Assembly (NCBI GenBank): GCA_039881145.1 | Contig: JAYKKI010000126.1 | Span: 1,351,501 to 1,415,500 of the forward strand | Direction: 5' to 3' | Source of the DNA: Druceiella hillmani | Lineage: Eukaryota; Arthropoda; Insecta; Lepidoptera; Hepialidae | DNA: 64,000 bases | Shown: positions 48,726-60,829 of the stretch, piece after piece | How the letters are laid out: the number at the start of each line of letters is the position of its first letter | Numbering within the stretch: position 1 is the stretch's first letter | Notes under the pieces: model-generated | The model's input: the letters and a program-made list of their open reading frames with translations, nothing else | Databases searched by the model: none | Told to the model about the DNA's origin: nothing | Made by a program: the position numbers and the translations under genes

Positions 48726-49812
48726 AATATTTTTACTGAAAATAGTGGTAAAGTACCAAATCGTCGGGCTAGCCATAATGTTTTGATTGAACAGCCAGGT
48801 CCTTCTCCATATGCATTGAAAAGTTTGTTCCGATTCGGCAAGTGTGGAACCGATTTATCGAAAACTGTATATCTCGCTACAAACCAGGGGAAAACATAAC
48901 AATTTACGAACAACTGTTTGCTAAAAAAGTCCAGTGTGCTTTTATTTAATATATGGCAAATAAGCCAGATAAGTTTGAAATCAAATTTTGTGTTGCGTTG
49001 ATCTGAAAACGAAGTATTTATTGAATGCTTTCTCATATCTAAGTAAAGACGAACTCGTCCTAAAAATCAAGCCCTTGGAGAACATGTTGTCATGAAACGC
49101 ATGAAACCATTCTTGAATAAATGTAGGAATGTGACCACAGATAATTTGTCACATCAGTATCATTAGCACAGAACTTGCTGTCTAAACGTACGACATTATT
49201 TGGTCCTATAAATAAAGAGAAAAGTGATAATCCACAATTCATAAAGAATCTATCGTTGCAATTATATGAAACCGAGTCACTGAAAACAATCAATGCAAAT
49301 TGACAATTTACCAAACAAAACGAAATAAAAACGCGCGCTGTTATTGAGTACATGATTCTCTTCAGATATACATTAATAATACCAAAAAAATCAGAAATAA
49401 TCTTATTTTATAATTCAACTAAATACGGTGTCGATGTTGTTGATCAAATGGTGAGAATTTACAGTATAAAGTAGCATCCATTAGATGGCCTTTGCAAGTT
49501 TTTTATAATATTTTAGACCTCTCCGCTATAAATGCATGGGTACTTTACCAAGAAGTAATGAATGTAAAGGTGCGCAGAAGGGATTTCACTTTACTGTTGG
49601 CCCAGGAACTAAGTAAACTTTCAGACAATCCTATCCCTAGGTTACCCGTATCCTCACAGCCTATAGTCTCGTCACACTCTTCGGCAGCCAATCTCACAAA
49701 AAGACATCATAGCTACATTCTAGGTTGCAAAAATAAAAGTAACAAAATGTGTGATTCTTGCAATTATATGTATAAGTTCATAAAAGTAAACAAATTTTTT
49801 GTAAAATTTTGA
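48245..49812 (+). pseudogene. piggyBac-family transposase, decayed
   Basis: Plus-strand remnant covering most of a piggyBac transposase. Blocks in order: an acidic N-terminus (LPEDLSESKYDESEILP, IDSGASYSDNMND; 48280-48400), a PGPSPYAL block (48790-48820) and VWNRFIENCISRYKPG (about 48840-48890). Next are ITIYEQL (48897-48917) and KPDKFEIKF (48964-48990), followed by YLLNAFSYLSKDELVLKNQ, ALGEHVVMKRMKPFLNK and NVTTDN (49131-49145). GVDVVDQM (49427-49450), RWPLQVFYNILDLSAINAWV and HHSYILGCKNKSNKMCDSC (Cys-rich tail) complete it. The first catalytic Asp (ITIDEQL in active members) is Tyr here (codon 48906-48908). The other two conserved Asp positions are kept. About 150 residues between PSPYAL and the FIENC block are missing, and there are at least five stops or shifts. 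TTAA-flanked terminal repeats were not identified. Confidence 0.9.
48646..48731. repeat. (TA)n tract in piggyBac flanked by a 12-bp direct repeat
   Basis: ATATGGAATATT at 48646-48657 and again at 48720-48731 brackets a TA-rich run with an internal TTTATATTTA. The transposase reading frame resumes after the tract. Confidence 0.9.
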
Positions 49813-50169
49813 TGTTACTCTTCTTTCATGATATTTTTATTGAACTAACAGTATTTATAAAGTAAACAATTTAAAAATAACTACTAATATAAGTAAGAAT
49901 CAAAAGACTCTCAGCCGCCTTCAAAGATAGGTCGTTATTTCAGTGTTTCTAGTGTTAATATCTCTTTAGAAATTCCACCAAGAAGAATTATGGAAGGTCG
50001 ATGAATTGTGCCATAGTGTCTCTCATTACGGAACATGATACGTGATTAAGGAACATGATGACTGTCTATTATGTATGTATATGTTTTCCGTTAATAATAA
50101 TAGCTATTTTACGGACCTTGCCCTTATTGTTTACGTCTCTGTGTTGTTTTTGTTGTTCGACTCTCTTTA

Positions 50170-50720
50170 TTTTGTCTATTTATTTCAACCAATGATCCCT
50201 GGCTAAATGTCCTTTCTTATAATAAAACACACAACACTTATCTTGTTTGGAAAATATTTAGTTCGGAGATGGCTTCTTATTATAGACTGTCATGACAGCT
50301 GGAATATTTGTACGTAAATAATTTTTGCCGGCACGAAAATCATGTTGCATTTCTCCCATTTAATTCACACTAATTAACATCGCTTTATTAGTGTCTCTTT
50401 GATATACATGGAAAAGTATCCACATCACTACCCGCGTTCCTAGTAAAAAAAATAGAGGGCTAATTTTTGGAATAATACACTAATTGTTTCAACGTGCTTG
50501 ATATGGATTTTGCCTAATAGTTGATGATGCCTCCAGTCTCTAATTCAAATTTTTCATTTTCACGAAGTTTTAGTTTCAATTGCTCAGCATTCTGTATTTC
50601 TTTGCCTTATAACTAGATACAGTAGAGTATTGCTCTTTTGTCACATTTGCGGTAATTTTCAAATTACAATATGAATCACGGCGTTTTGGAAACGCTATCT
50701 AAAGAAATGTTATCAATACT
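50170..50720 (-). pseudogene. Retrotransposon gag fragment with a degenerate CCHC knuckle
   Basis: Minus-strand reading gives DKCCVFYYKKGHLARDHWLK (about 50240-50180), a clear match to the gag zinc knuckle (CxxCxxxGHxxxxC), with the second Cys changed to Tyr and the last Cys replaced. Upstream in the coding direction, EMQHDFRAGKNYLRTN (about 50355-50305) and EIQNAEQLKLKLRENEKFEL (about 50610-50550) are gag-like in composition but not diagnostic. It could be Ty1/copia or Ty3/gypsy. It lies about 6 kb from, and on the same strand as, the gypsy pol remnant, but no join can be shown. Confidence 0.55.
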
Positions 50721-50729
50721 GGTCAAATT

Positions 50730-51775
50730 CTCTCCACAGGATCCACTTATTGTATATCTAACGTGGGACGTGTACGTGAGTTATACAATAGACGGCTGAA
50801 AGTGGTATACATCTTAGGACAGTCTCTACATCATCTTATCTATTATTTGAGTCTAGGCTTACCTCTACACTCCATTCACAAGCTTCAATAGCACCAATAC
50901 TCAAATCAAAATGTAGGCAAAGCTCTAATTTGCCAGTAACTTTTTTCTACGATATTCAGGTACACTCATAATTACATTATACATTTGTTACTTATAACTA
51001 ATTATTATTTTATTTGGTCATGGTTTAGTCTATTCTTATTTTTATTTCACGCGTGTACTGTTCATTGAGGGAGTAGTTATTTAGACTATTTCAAATCCTA
51101 TTTCCGATAATGGAAAGCCGTAAAAGAGAGACGGGGACTACTAATAAAAACACCATTTTTGCGCGATCAACTCTTTACATAAACACTGTTCTCACAAAAT
51201 ATACAGGAAATAATCTAAGGTTTGTTTACATTTGTTTCGTTTTTATTATATTTCTTTGTACATACGATTATTACAAAATTGTCTTGTATTAGGGAACATT
51301 GGATATATCTAATGAATTTACGTAAACGCGCACATACCAATCATTTAGAATAATATCATTTTAAGCCAAATTACAGGAATTGTTATCCTCCCATATACCA
51401 ATTCGATTGACAATGTCTATAATATAATACGTCGCAGAACTTATATTATTTGCAGAGTAAGTAAATAATATAGAAAGTATAGAAATAGTAGCTTCTTTAT
51501 GGCGTTTTTAATGTTATAAACAATACAGAATCTTATATATTTATTAAAATCGAATGTTGGGTTTTAGTTTTATTTTTAAATATTTTAATATGAATCAAAA
51601 TTGGCACAGAATTTTCTTTTTAAAATCGGTCACGACTAAATCCATTTCCATGAGTTAGTATAATTTATTATTTTCCTGATATGAAGGAACAAATTTATGT
51701 GATAATAGTATCCTAAAATTGTATAATTTGGTCTTTTATTTATATTTCAAGCACCTTGAAAGCCTTTATATTGGT
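50730..51775. other. AT-rich non-coding stretch
   Basis: No named feature supported. A 60-codon frame at 51110-51292 has no recognised domain. Confidence 0.4.
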
Positions 51776-51778
51776 AAT

Positions 51779-52230
51779 GTTTATCAAAATATGACTTAAC
51801 TTATTTTTAAATAAAAGGGAGTACTATCTGCCAATTACTTCCAAGAACTAACCTCATTAATAATAAGTGAGTTAACAGCTAACAAACCCTAATTCATAGG
51901 CAGCTGTTAAGTGATTTCGCTTTGAAATACAATTTTAATGGATTCAAGAAACTAAACGTCTAAAATGATTTCATAAATTTCGTGCTAACACGGATTAAAA
52001 AGGGATATTCTGTTTTTCTTTTTTTATTAAAGTGGCAGTACTTAATACCTCGGAACATTAACCGAAGAGTCGTTGCTTTAAATTAATTAGCTAATCTATT
52101 TTATAAATATTCTTTGAGCTGTAATATTAAAATAGAGCCATATTTTTCTGTTCGGAGAAGGAAATTCTAGTAAGGTACTTAACAATTTATTTCTCAACTT
52201 CTTTGGTATTACAAACACAAAACGTCTTTT
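51779..52230 (+). repeat. Old segmental duplication, copy 1
   Basis: Shares ordered similarity with 53637-54080 at a nearly constant offset of about 1.86-1.88 kb: TTATCAAAATATGACT near 51781, then CGGAACATTAACCGAAGAGT near 52051, AATTAATTAGCT, and a GGTACTTAACAA-type segment. Divergence is high with indels, so the duplication is old. Confidence 0.55.
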
Positions 52231-52245
52231 TACGTATTTAATTAA

Positions 52246-52295
52246 TTAATTTAGATCACTTAAGCAAAACTTAATTTAGATCACTTAAGCAAACC
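52246..52295 (+). repeat. 25-bp tandem duplication
   Basis: TTAATTTAGATCACTTAAGC begins at 52246 and again at 52271. The two 25-bp units differ at one base. Confidence 0.92.
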
Positions 52296-52725
52296 AGGGC
52301 AAACTTAATATTAAGATAATAAACATTTTATTGAGGCTTAGTAGATATGTATGGATTTGTTTTAGCTTCTTCGGACAAGTATTATTAACTTTACTTAATG
52401 TCGCTAAATAAGGATATAGAATCAAATATTTAATAAAAATTGCCTTTGCTACTTATTTCATATTAATTTTTTATGTCGCTAGTCATAAAAAATTTAATTT
52501 GTCAATAAAATAATATAAGAAAATTATTTGGTGCCTTAATACATAAATCTGCAATAAAATCTATTAAAACGTTTAATAGTCCACAGAAAAACAAAAAAAT
52601 TCTCCGCAAACTACACGCGACGTAAATAAAGAAATGACTATTATAATTTGGTTCGTATTATTTGTTTTAAGATTTACATTAACACAGTTAAATATTTGAT
52701 TCTCAAGTCATAGCAGACTACCCGA

Positions 52726-52764
52726 GGCTGTTAGCAAATATTGTTACAATGGTTGCTAACAGCC
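52726..52764. repeat. 12-bp perfect hairpin next to a hammerhead-like core
   Basis: GGCTGTTAGCAA (52726-52737) and its exact complement (52753-52764) are separated by 15 bases. The right arm ends on the first base of the stem I strand (52764) of the hammerhead-like core that follows. Confidence 0.85.
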
Positions 52765-52866
52765 CACCTGAAGATGTTGTAATACAACGAAACCTAAGTT
52801 GTGGTAAAGAACTTAAAGAAAGTAGAAATAATACTACATCCCGTAGTTTCATTTAATTGTGAATAA
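52764..52866 (+). repeat. Hammerhead-like dispersed repeat, copy 3
   Basis: CCAC (52764-52767), core CTGAAGA (52768-52774), one T, hairpin GTTGT-AAT-ACAAC (52776-52788), GAAA (52789-52792), CCTAAGTT, then GTGG (52801-52804) able to pair with the initial CCAC. Compared with copy 1, stem III GG is AG and the base before the putative cleavage point is T rather than C, so this copy should be weaker. The shared tail ends near 52866. Confidence 0.65.
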
Positions 52867-52869
52867 ATT

Positions 52870-53636
52870 TGTAATAAGCGACACAAAAGTATATACGTTT
52901 TATCAGAGAAAGTAGCTTAATATGAATATTAATATAATAAAGTTCTAGTATCGTACATTTTGAATGAATTGCGATCATTCGGACTCAGTATATTTCAGAA
53001 ACTATTTCGTAATTATCTCCACATAATTAATTTTTAGTAAATTTGTTTTAAGATTTTAAGGATATAAATCGAGGTGAAGTCAGTGGTGTGCTTTTATTTA
53101 ATCATAGTCGGAATTTAAATGCTACGACAGAAAGTATATTGGGAGAAGAATAATACAAAAATAGCGACAAAATTTATTTGAAAAAATGAAAATTTGCCAA
53201 ATAGGAAATATCACAAATTTCAAAGTTTGTTATTTCAAAAAATTGTATATTAAAATTTTTGGATCTGATATTCCAAATATTTATAAATTTACTATGCTAA
53301 AATATTTAGGTAGTCATCATATTTTATAGATATTTATAGCGTGTATTATATTATTGTAAATCCATATAACATATTTTAAATTGACGGTTGAAAATATTTC
53401 ATAATTTTTCAAAACTGTTTCTGAGATTGATAAGAAAATAATGGAGAAACAAAACTTAAGCATATTTTTCATAAAAAAGCGGTCCAAAAATCTTATTACA
53501 ATTTTCATCACATTATTATAACATGCCGCCATCATCTATACTCAGGAGCGAAATCAAAACGGCTAATATCTAACTCGTGCAATTTAAATCTAAAAATCTT
53601 CACAGTAACTTAGAAGTCTGTGTATCATAATAAAAT
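52870..53636. other. AT-rich stretch between duplicated segments
   Basis: Nothing recognised. A 72-codon minus-strand frame (53535-53317) has no known domain. Confidence 0.4.
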
Positions 53637-54080
53637 TTATCAAAATATGACTCAATGTATTAGTTAGCGAGTCCTGTGTTAAATGTTTCTCAGAAATAGC
53701 CTCAGCAGAATGAAATGAGGATATGGCTGCGAAACCTTGATTACTATCCCTTAACAGTTTCTAAAAATACAGTGTCTAAAAGTATTCTATATATTTTAGG
53801 CAAACATCGTGTAAAAAGAGGTACCCAATTGTATATTATGAAAGTTATAATTTTGTTTTATAAACAAAATTAAGTTCAGTCACGATTCTTAATTAATTTA
53901 GAATGAACTTAAATAGCACTCGGAACATCAATCAGAGAGTCGTCCAATTGAATTAATTAGCTTTATCCATTTTTTAAAGTACGCCTGAATTTTTGTGATC
54001 AGAGAATGAAATCCCGGTAAAATACTCAAAAATCGTTTTCTACACTTTTATGTTGTTCATAACTAAAAACGTGTTTTGAG
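53637..54080 (+). repeat. Old segmental duplication, copy 2
   Basis: Partner of 51779-52230. Shared anchors are TATCAAAATATGACT near 53639, CTCGGAACATCAATCAGAGA near 53920, and AATTAATTAGCT near 53954. Confidence 0.55.
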
Positions 54081-54089
54081 CCCTTGAGA

Positions 54090-55225
54090 TAATTTCAAAC
54101 TGCTTTTGAATATTTTAATAATTCAACCGTAATAAAAACAGAATAACATATCATTACATCTACCTACATACTTATTTTTTTTAGTTCGGGGCAGTTATTG
54201 TTAAGTCTGTTGAGTCCTAAAATAAAAACTCTTAATTATATTTAGGACTAACATTACGAGGAATTTGAAAGAAAAAATATTTAAGAGGTAAGTATACTAC
54301 ACGTATTCACATGGCAATACTATATTAATACATGGCCTATTATACATTTTAAAGGCGTAAAATAATAATGATTTCCTTAAAAACAATAAGTTAAAAAGTT
54401 TTTTGGTAAACTTTATTAAGTTTTAATAATATTTTTTTTCACTTTAGGGGTTTCAATGTTAGGGAAGACGAAAGAATAGGTTTTAATGAATATGTATATT
54501 TTTTAAATGTTTTTAGAGAAATGTCTATTTATGTTAAATATTAAGAAAAATGGTCTTAAATCCTTAATAAAATTAAAAATTTTTGCGACCGATCTTTTCC
54601 CCTATAATATTTTGAGAATAAAGAAGTTAAGTTTTAAATGGAAGCAAAAAACTTCAGCACCCAAGTAAATTAAATGTACAATACAAGCGTTTTGATAAAC
54701 TATGCATTTTCTTATAGTTTATAATAAAAAACAATCATTTTTGTAGCTAACGTTTGGATGTTGCTATTTTTGCTTCTATATAATTATCTAAACCTTCGTT
54801 AGGTTCTTATTATCAGGAAATATGTGTATTGGTAAGTGTACTTAAATTATGAAATATTTAAATTTCTACATTGAGACGTTTTAAGAAAAACGGGAGATAC
54901 GTGAATGATTCCACAAGAGTTCCTTTTTCCTTTTTAGGTACGAAATACTAAAAAGAACAATTGGAGCTCTCCCTACGGTAGACATATACATTATATAAAG
55001 AGTAAGTATTAATGGACCTTAAAAAATAACCACATTTAGGGAAACTACTGAAATGTACTCTAGAATGTGTGTTTCTTTTTCAATTCAAAAAATGCTGATC
55101 ACTTTCGATGAGACTTTCACTAATCTCTTACTTCTTGGCATAGAGTTTAGTCATTGTGCAATTATAGAAGAAAGACAAGCGCCTTCGATGCAGCGCCAGA
55201 AATGTACTACAGAATTTTTTACAAA
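54090..55225. other. AT-rich non-coding stretch
   Basis: No mobile-element or coding signature recognised before the hairpins at 55233. Confidence 0.4.
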
Positions 55226-55232
55226 AAAACCA

Positions 55233-55302
55233 GAAATGTACTACAAACATTTTCTGTAGTACATTTCCCTCAAATTGCTGTAACATACGTGACGTTACAG
55301 CA
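55233..55302. repeat. Two consecutive perfect hairpins
   Basis: First: GAAATGTACTACA (55233-55245) with its complement at 55255-55267, loop nine bases. Second: TGCTGTAAC (55276-55284) with its complement at 55294-55302, loop nine bases. A third partial copy of GAAATGTACTACA sits upstream at about 55199-55211. Possibly a terminus of a palindromic element. Confidence 0.85.
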
Positions 55303-55520
55303 GTAAGATTTATAGCCGTGCCTCCTAAAGGGTACGAAACTTAGTTGCATTAAAGGAGTTAAGAGGAAGTCTTATTGCGGATATAAACTGTATAAGACCT
55401 TCAGAAAGATATATCTATAATATATTATAGTAATTTTTTCCAAAATTTGCTGATGTTTTTCGTCAAAATAAAAGATCAATTTTGAAAATATTAAAAATTA
55501 ATTTTGAGTCGAATCCAAAT

Positions 55521-55561
55521 TTATATATGTATATGTATGTGTTATATATATGTATATATAT

Positions 55562-55650
<89 letters not shown>
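55521..55650. repeat. Long compound (TA)n microsatellite
   Basis: TA run with TG/CA interruptions. Open frames of Tyr-Ile repeats on both strands are artefacts of it. Confidence 0.95.
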
Positions 55651-55652
<2 letters not shown>

Positions 55653-55749
55653 AACACAAAAAATTGAAAAGGAAATTGTTGACACCAAATTTAACAAAAA
55701 GAAATTGTATTCTTTCTCTTGTGATAGAGGATAAGGAATTTGAAATATT

Positions 55750-57450
55750 CGTTTGATTTTTTAAAAACGTGGAGGGGATGCACACACTATAGACGCAATA
55801 TTTCCGAAGCTCGAGACATTCTCGTTCGGTTCGTCGGTTTCAAGGTCAAATATCCCTTGACCTTGAGAATCATAATTAATATTATTATGTTTATTTAAAT
55901 CAGTAACTTTATTAAGGTGTATTTAAAAAAATTAGAATTCAACTTTTTTACGATAATTGAAAACTTTCGTACCGAATTCAACTTCAGTTTATACGTTTTA
56001 ATCCTTTTCGAAGCAAAATCTATTATAATGCACCACTCAAATTTGCTCGTTTTTCGTTTTTATAAGACTTTGTAAGCTTTTACATCCATATTTCATCACA
56101 AAATATAAACTCCACACGTCAACTTGTAATTATTGTGATTGAACAGGCATTTTTTTACGAGCTGGATAAACACGGTACACTCATACTGCCTGAGCGCTTT
56201 CGACTCATCTGTGTTGGTGAAGAGGCGTGGTGAAAGGGTGATTTTTGTTTGTCGCTGATGCGCGGCTAATTTAAAATAGTAGTATGAGTAAAAATCATTT
56301 TATTTACCAAGGGAATGTTGGCTAAATCGAAAATAAAATTTCGTTTTTTTTTCATTATGTGATTTAGTTGCCGATTTTTAATTGCTCCTTAAAATTTGGT
56401 CACTGACTAAAATGTAACCTTGTATATAATCCACCTTTCAACGAAAGTTGTGGAGCAATAAATGTCGTCCACATTAAAGCAAACATTATTCCAACTTAGA
56501 TCCTATGTCCTATTATTTCCAGGCAAGGATTCGTATTACCATTTTAGATACTGATATAAACCACACGTTATTATACATTTACGCAGTAACTTTTTAGATT
56601 TTCTCAAAGTGAACAACAGTGAGATATTTTTCCCAAGTATATCCATAGTGATCTTGACTTAAAAAAAATCGATCTGCAATCTTTCGCTATAATCCTTTGC
56701 TGAATCTTCTTTGCACATTAGTACCATAACAGTAAATGAAACTCATATTTTTACTAAAATTTTCAACCAGTTCAATCTATTAAATAATTTTCATTATTAT
56801 TATCCAACAATATAAGGACTAATATCTTTATACATAATATTAACGTGTTAAATTTAAGTTACAAAAATACTCTCAAGTACATTTAAAAATACTTATATTT
56901 TTAAAATTATTTCCATCTCTTTAAAATCGTTTTTTTTTTATTTTAATCGGATATGTACATATCGTATTCTATCATCTGTGTTATTCAATGCAGGATGGCT
57001 TACAACTTTACCATTTTTTTAGTTGGTCCCTTCTCAATTTGCTCTCGCCTAATAGTATTAAAACATTTTATTTCATCATCAAACACAACATACGAATACT
57101 TGGAGCAACCTAGTGTTGGGATGCTTAATTATTTTTCCTTTGAATTGACAATTTTCCATGTTTTGTCAGATTTCTCAGTTTGTAGTCATAAATATTTTCA
57201 CTCTAAAAATGTAAAAGTCTTCTTTTCTAACCTTTTCAAAGATATATTACTGTACCTTGTGAATGTTAAACCTATATGACGCTATAACTTGCATACAAAC
57301 CCTTAAATTGTTCTTTTCGTTTCATTAATATTTCTCCACCGTTCTTTTATTCAAACTTACTATCCATTTCACATTTTTCAGTGTCACTGCATTCTTCAAC
57401 GAATGTTACAATCTCTTACAATTTAAAAAAAAATATACATAAGTGTTTTA
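55750..57450. other. Non-coding stretch with one weak coding hint
   Basis: A 108-codon plus-strand frame (56953-57279) is hydrophobic and not recognised. The opposite strand there reads FDDEIKCFNTIRREQIEKGP near 57090-57030, which is more protein-like and could be a transposon remnant, but I cannot assign it. A GC-richer patch lies at 56180-56275. Confidence 0.3.
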
Positions 57451-57451
57451 T

Positions 57452-57453
<2 letters not shown>

Positions 57454-57482
<29 letters not shown>
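57454..57482. repeat. (AT)n microsatellite
   Basis: Short AT run. Confidence 0.85.
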
Positions 57483-57488
<6 letters not shown>

Positions 57489-57489
57489 G

Positions 57490-59955
57490 AAAAGCAAACC
57501 GTTTTTTATTAATATAAAAAAGCGAAAGTGTTCTTTACTCAAATTCTAAATACTTAAATAAATATAACTTATCCGCTGGTCTTAAATCAAGATCAAAACA
57601 AAATCCTTCGCCTATAATACTGCATACCTTCGCGCTCTTGAAGACCGCAGTCACCACAACACACGACCTTGCCACCGCATCAAACAACGTGTAAAGATAA
57701 CACGTTTACAACGAACCTCTACTATGTAGAGAATATTTAATCAAAGGGGTCTTAGAAACAAAGATCTCTACAAAATTCTGCCGAGACGTCTATTCCAGTC
57801 CATTCACAAGATAATGTTTCAAATCCCATTCAGAATTGCTCACATTTCATTAGTTGTATGCATCAAATAAACTGGTTATGTTATTAAATAAATATTCGTT
57901 CTAAATTTATGTAAATTTTTTAAACGTATATTCTTAGATTGGAACAAATTAAGATCGATATAATTTGGACCACTTTTACAAAATTGTTTACAAACGAGTT
58001 ATATTGTAGCTGCGTAATTTATCATGGAGATAATTTATCATCTGTTATAAAAGTAAATATTTAAAGAGACACAGGTGAACATATCAAAATTATATCAAGA
58101 ACAATTATTATTAAATAGTTTCTGGAATATTGGCTATTACTCTGATAACCAAAAGCCGTAAGAGTACGTGAAAGTGATACCAAAACTCAGTTTTTAATTA
58201 AAACATTGTTTTATTTGAGCTTTTTCGTAGTTCATGATTCCGAAATTTCTCCGTGCATTCCAAATTACTTCTTCACCTAAGGCAGAAATTCTTTAGAGCT
58301 ACAATTTTATTTTGCGGACGCTGTATTCATGATGATATGCTTCAACTTTTACTACAATAATATTATGTCTTAATCCTTAACTGACTTTCAAAATAAAAGG
58401 TTGAAATTAAATTATGGAATTGTCAGCGCAATAGCATCACAATATTTATTCGATGGAGGATGGCTATTTCTGTGTTATATACAATATGGTTATTATTTTA
58501 TATTATTGTTAGTTGTCCATTGTTTTTAAAAACATTATTATTTAGAGGAATATATTTGTTTTATTACTTTTCTTATATTACCCCATCTAATCGATCAATA
58601 ATTCAAACATGATCGTAAATATGTATTGTAAAATGTTTCTTTCGAAATAATTTGATTAAACTTATCACAACTGTTAGTACACTGTGATGTCGTTGGAACT
58701 AAATTGGATATTCATAGCAATTAAAAGAAAAAATAATACGCACTATTAAAAATAGAAGCTTTTAAATTTGTGTATCTACGTCATTTTCCACAGTATTTGT
58801 GCTACGATATCACAAGTTATAGTACATTTTTGAATATAGATTGTACTATAATTTGTTAAAATATAGTACATTTTTGAAGGCATCAATTTTGATAACATCG
58901 TCAAATTATCTAATCATAATTAAACAAAAAAAGTTTATAATAAGTATAATACCAGTATCGTAAATATATATACAACCGTTAATGTCGCTGCTTGTTTTAT
59001 AAATGTTGACCCGGTTATTCGGCAACAGAAATCATACGTAATATACGAGTATGTCAGAGAGTAGATCCGGAGTCTGTCTCTGAAGCTATTTCAAGACGAT
59101 GGGACTGATCCAAATCTAGCCAACCGGTCGTTTTTGTTATCGAAAAATTAATATCACTAATCAAATTTCATCCTAGAATTTTAACGTGGGCTACAACTCA
59201 TGGTAAAATTTCATTTCTCGCGTAAATAAAGTACTCAATTCGAATACTCTCTAGAAGAAGACATTTACACAATTTAGGAAAACTCCATAAATATGATGTC
59301 TTGATGTTATATGGATTGAGCTAGGGTCAATGCCATTGTCGTGGGTATATGTGTACACAATTTTTATATAATCAGCCTACGTTCAACTGGCTGAAACATC
59401 AATGGTTTGTTCAAAAGAATTCAGAAAACTGATAATTAGCTCAAATAGGAAATAAGCCACATTCATGGAGATAAAAATTCTTTCTTTCGTGGGTATGTGA
59501 CATAAAAATGTATATTGTTGAGAAACTTCAAATTATATCACAAAGTAAAAACTTTAATATATGTTTAATGCTACTTTATATAAAAATATTTAATAATGCT
59601 TATGGTAGAATATTGACGTGTCAAAAGAAACACAGACATTTAAATGCATAAAGATGCTTATTGAATTTCTTAAAAATACACTCGAATTGCGATACCAATT
59701 TTTATTGATTTGATTATACTTAAATATCGTTATTATGGCCGATACGTAAAAAAGAGACAAATACTTAAAAATTTTGTAGAAGTATCATTTAAGGAAAAAT
59801 CGTCAAAGGTGGGCTACTACTTTGTCCAATATGATCGTAAATTTTATATCTTCGTTGGGAATTATTAACGAAAACCGTAATTTTTTCTGGCATTAGCTTG
59901 TACAGATAGACAGGTGAAAAAAAGGAAAAATTGTAATATTTCAAGTTAAATTCTA
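57490..59955. other. Long stretch with no named feature
   Basis: A higher-complexity patch at 57600-57700 (CCTTCGCGCTCTTGAAGACC, ACACGACCTTGCCACCGC) may be a decayed retroelement coding fragment but no domain could be read. TATAGTACATTTTTGAA occurs twice, 44 bp apart (about 58819 and 58863). A GC-richer unique patch occurs at 59060-59130. Confidence 0.35.
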
Positions 59956-59957
59956 AG

Positions 59958-59970
59958 ATATATATAAATG

Positions 59971-60062
<92 letters not shown>

Positions 60063-60083
60063 CACATATATATATATACATAC

Positions 60084-60167
<84 letters not shown>
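59958..60167. repeat. Very long compound (TA)n microsatellite
   Basis: About 210 bp of TA repeats with scattered TACA/TATG interruptions, the longest simple repeat in the window. Confidence 0.95.
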
Positions 60168-60169
<2 letters not shown>

Positions 60170-60829
60170 ATTGAAAGATATATTGCCTAGCTTTGAAAAA
60201 AATTTTTTGAGAAAAACATGTTTAGAGTTTAGATCATAAATGAGAAAATTTGGGTCCTAATACGAGGTTTTATTTATTCTATATCTTCATTGGATTGTGA
60301 AATTGATTCTTACGCCATAGGAAGACTCTCCTGTAGATGTCGAAGCTCTAAACATTTTTTTTTCCTGTAATATTTTTCTTCACTTTGATTGAAGTCACGT
60401 TTGCACACGCTCAGCCACCGATCGTCTTCGGATGTACCCCGTTAATGCACACTGATTCCAGTATACTCTAGCATCATTATTAAATATACACGCAGCAATA
60501 TTTACAACAATTTAAATGGAGGTTGAACTACTTCGGTATTGTTTTATTTAGGAGTTTTTCGTCTAGATATTTTCCAGAACAACATACTTGAGATTACGCT
60601 AGGTTTTATTTATTATAATTTGAAAATTGAAATTATTTCACAACTTCCAAAATCCTCATTTAATCACGCTATTAAAAAATTTAACTTGAGACTAAAAATA
60701 TAAATATTTTGAGTCTCTCAGAACTTAAAATTACCTAGACAATCTAGGATATATATAATCAAGGTAAATTTGCAATTAATGTTTTTATAACCAAGCAATA
60801 AATGGCTGGAGCATGGAATTATTAATCCT

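Noticed and set aside
56953..57279. 108-codon plus-strand gene
   Set aside because: Hydrophobic, T-rich composition, no domain; the opposite strand reads more like protein but is also unassigned.
58819..58880. Tandem repeat of TATAGTACATTTTTGAA
   Set aside because: Only a 17-bp word repeated once 44 bp apart; too little to define a unit.
59958..60170. Long Tyr-Ile repeat open frames on both strands here and at the other TA tracts
   Set aside because: They are translations of (TA)n microsatellites; both strands are open only because TATA repeats lack stops in those frames.
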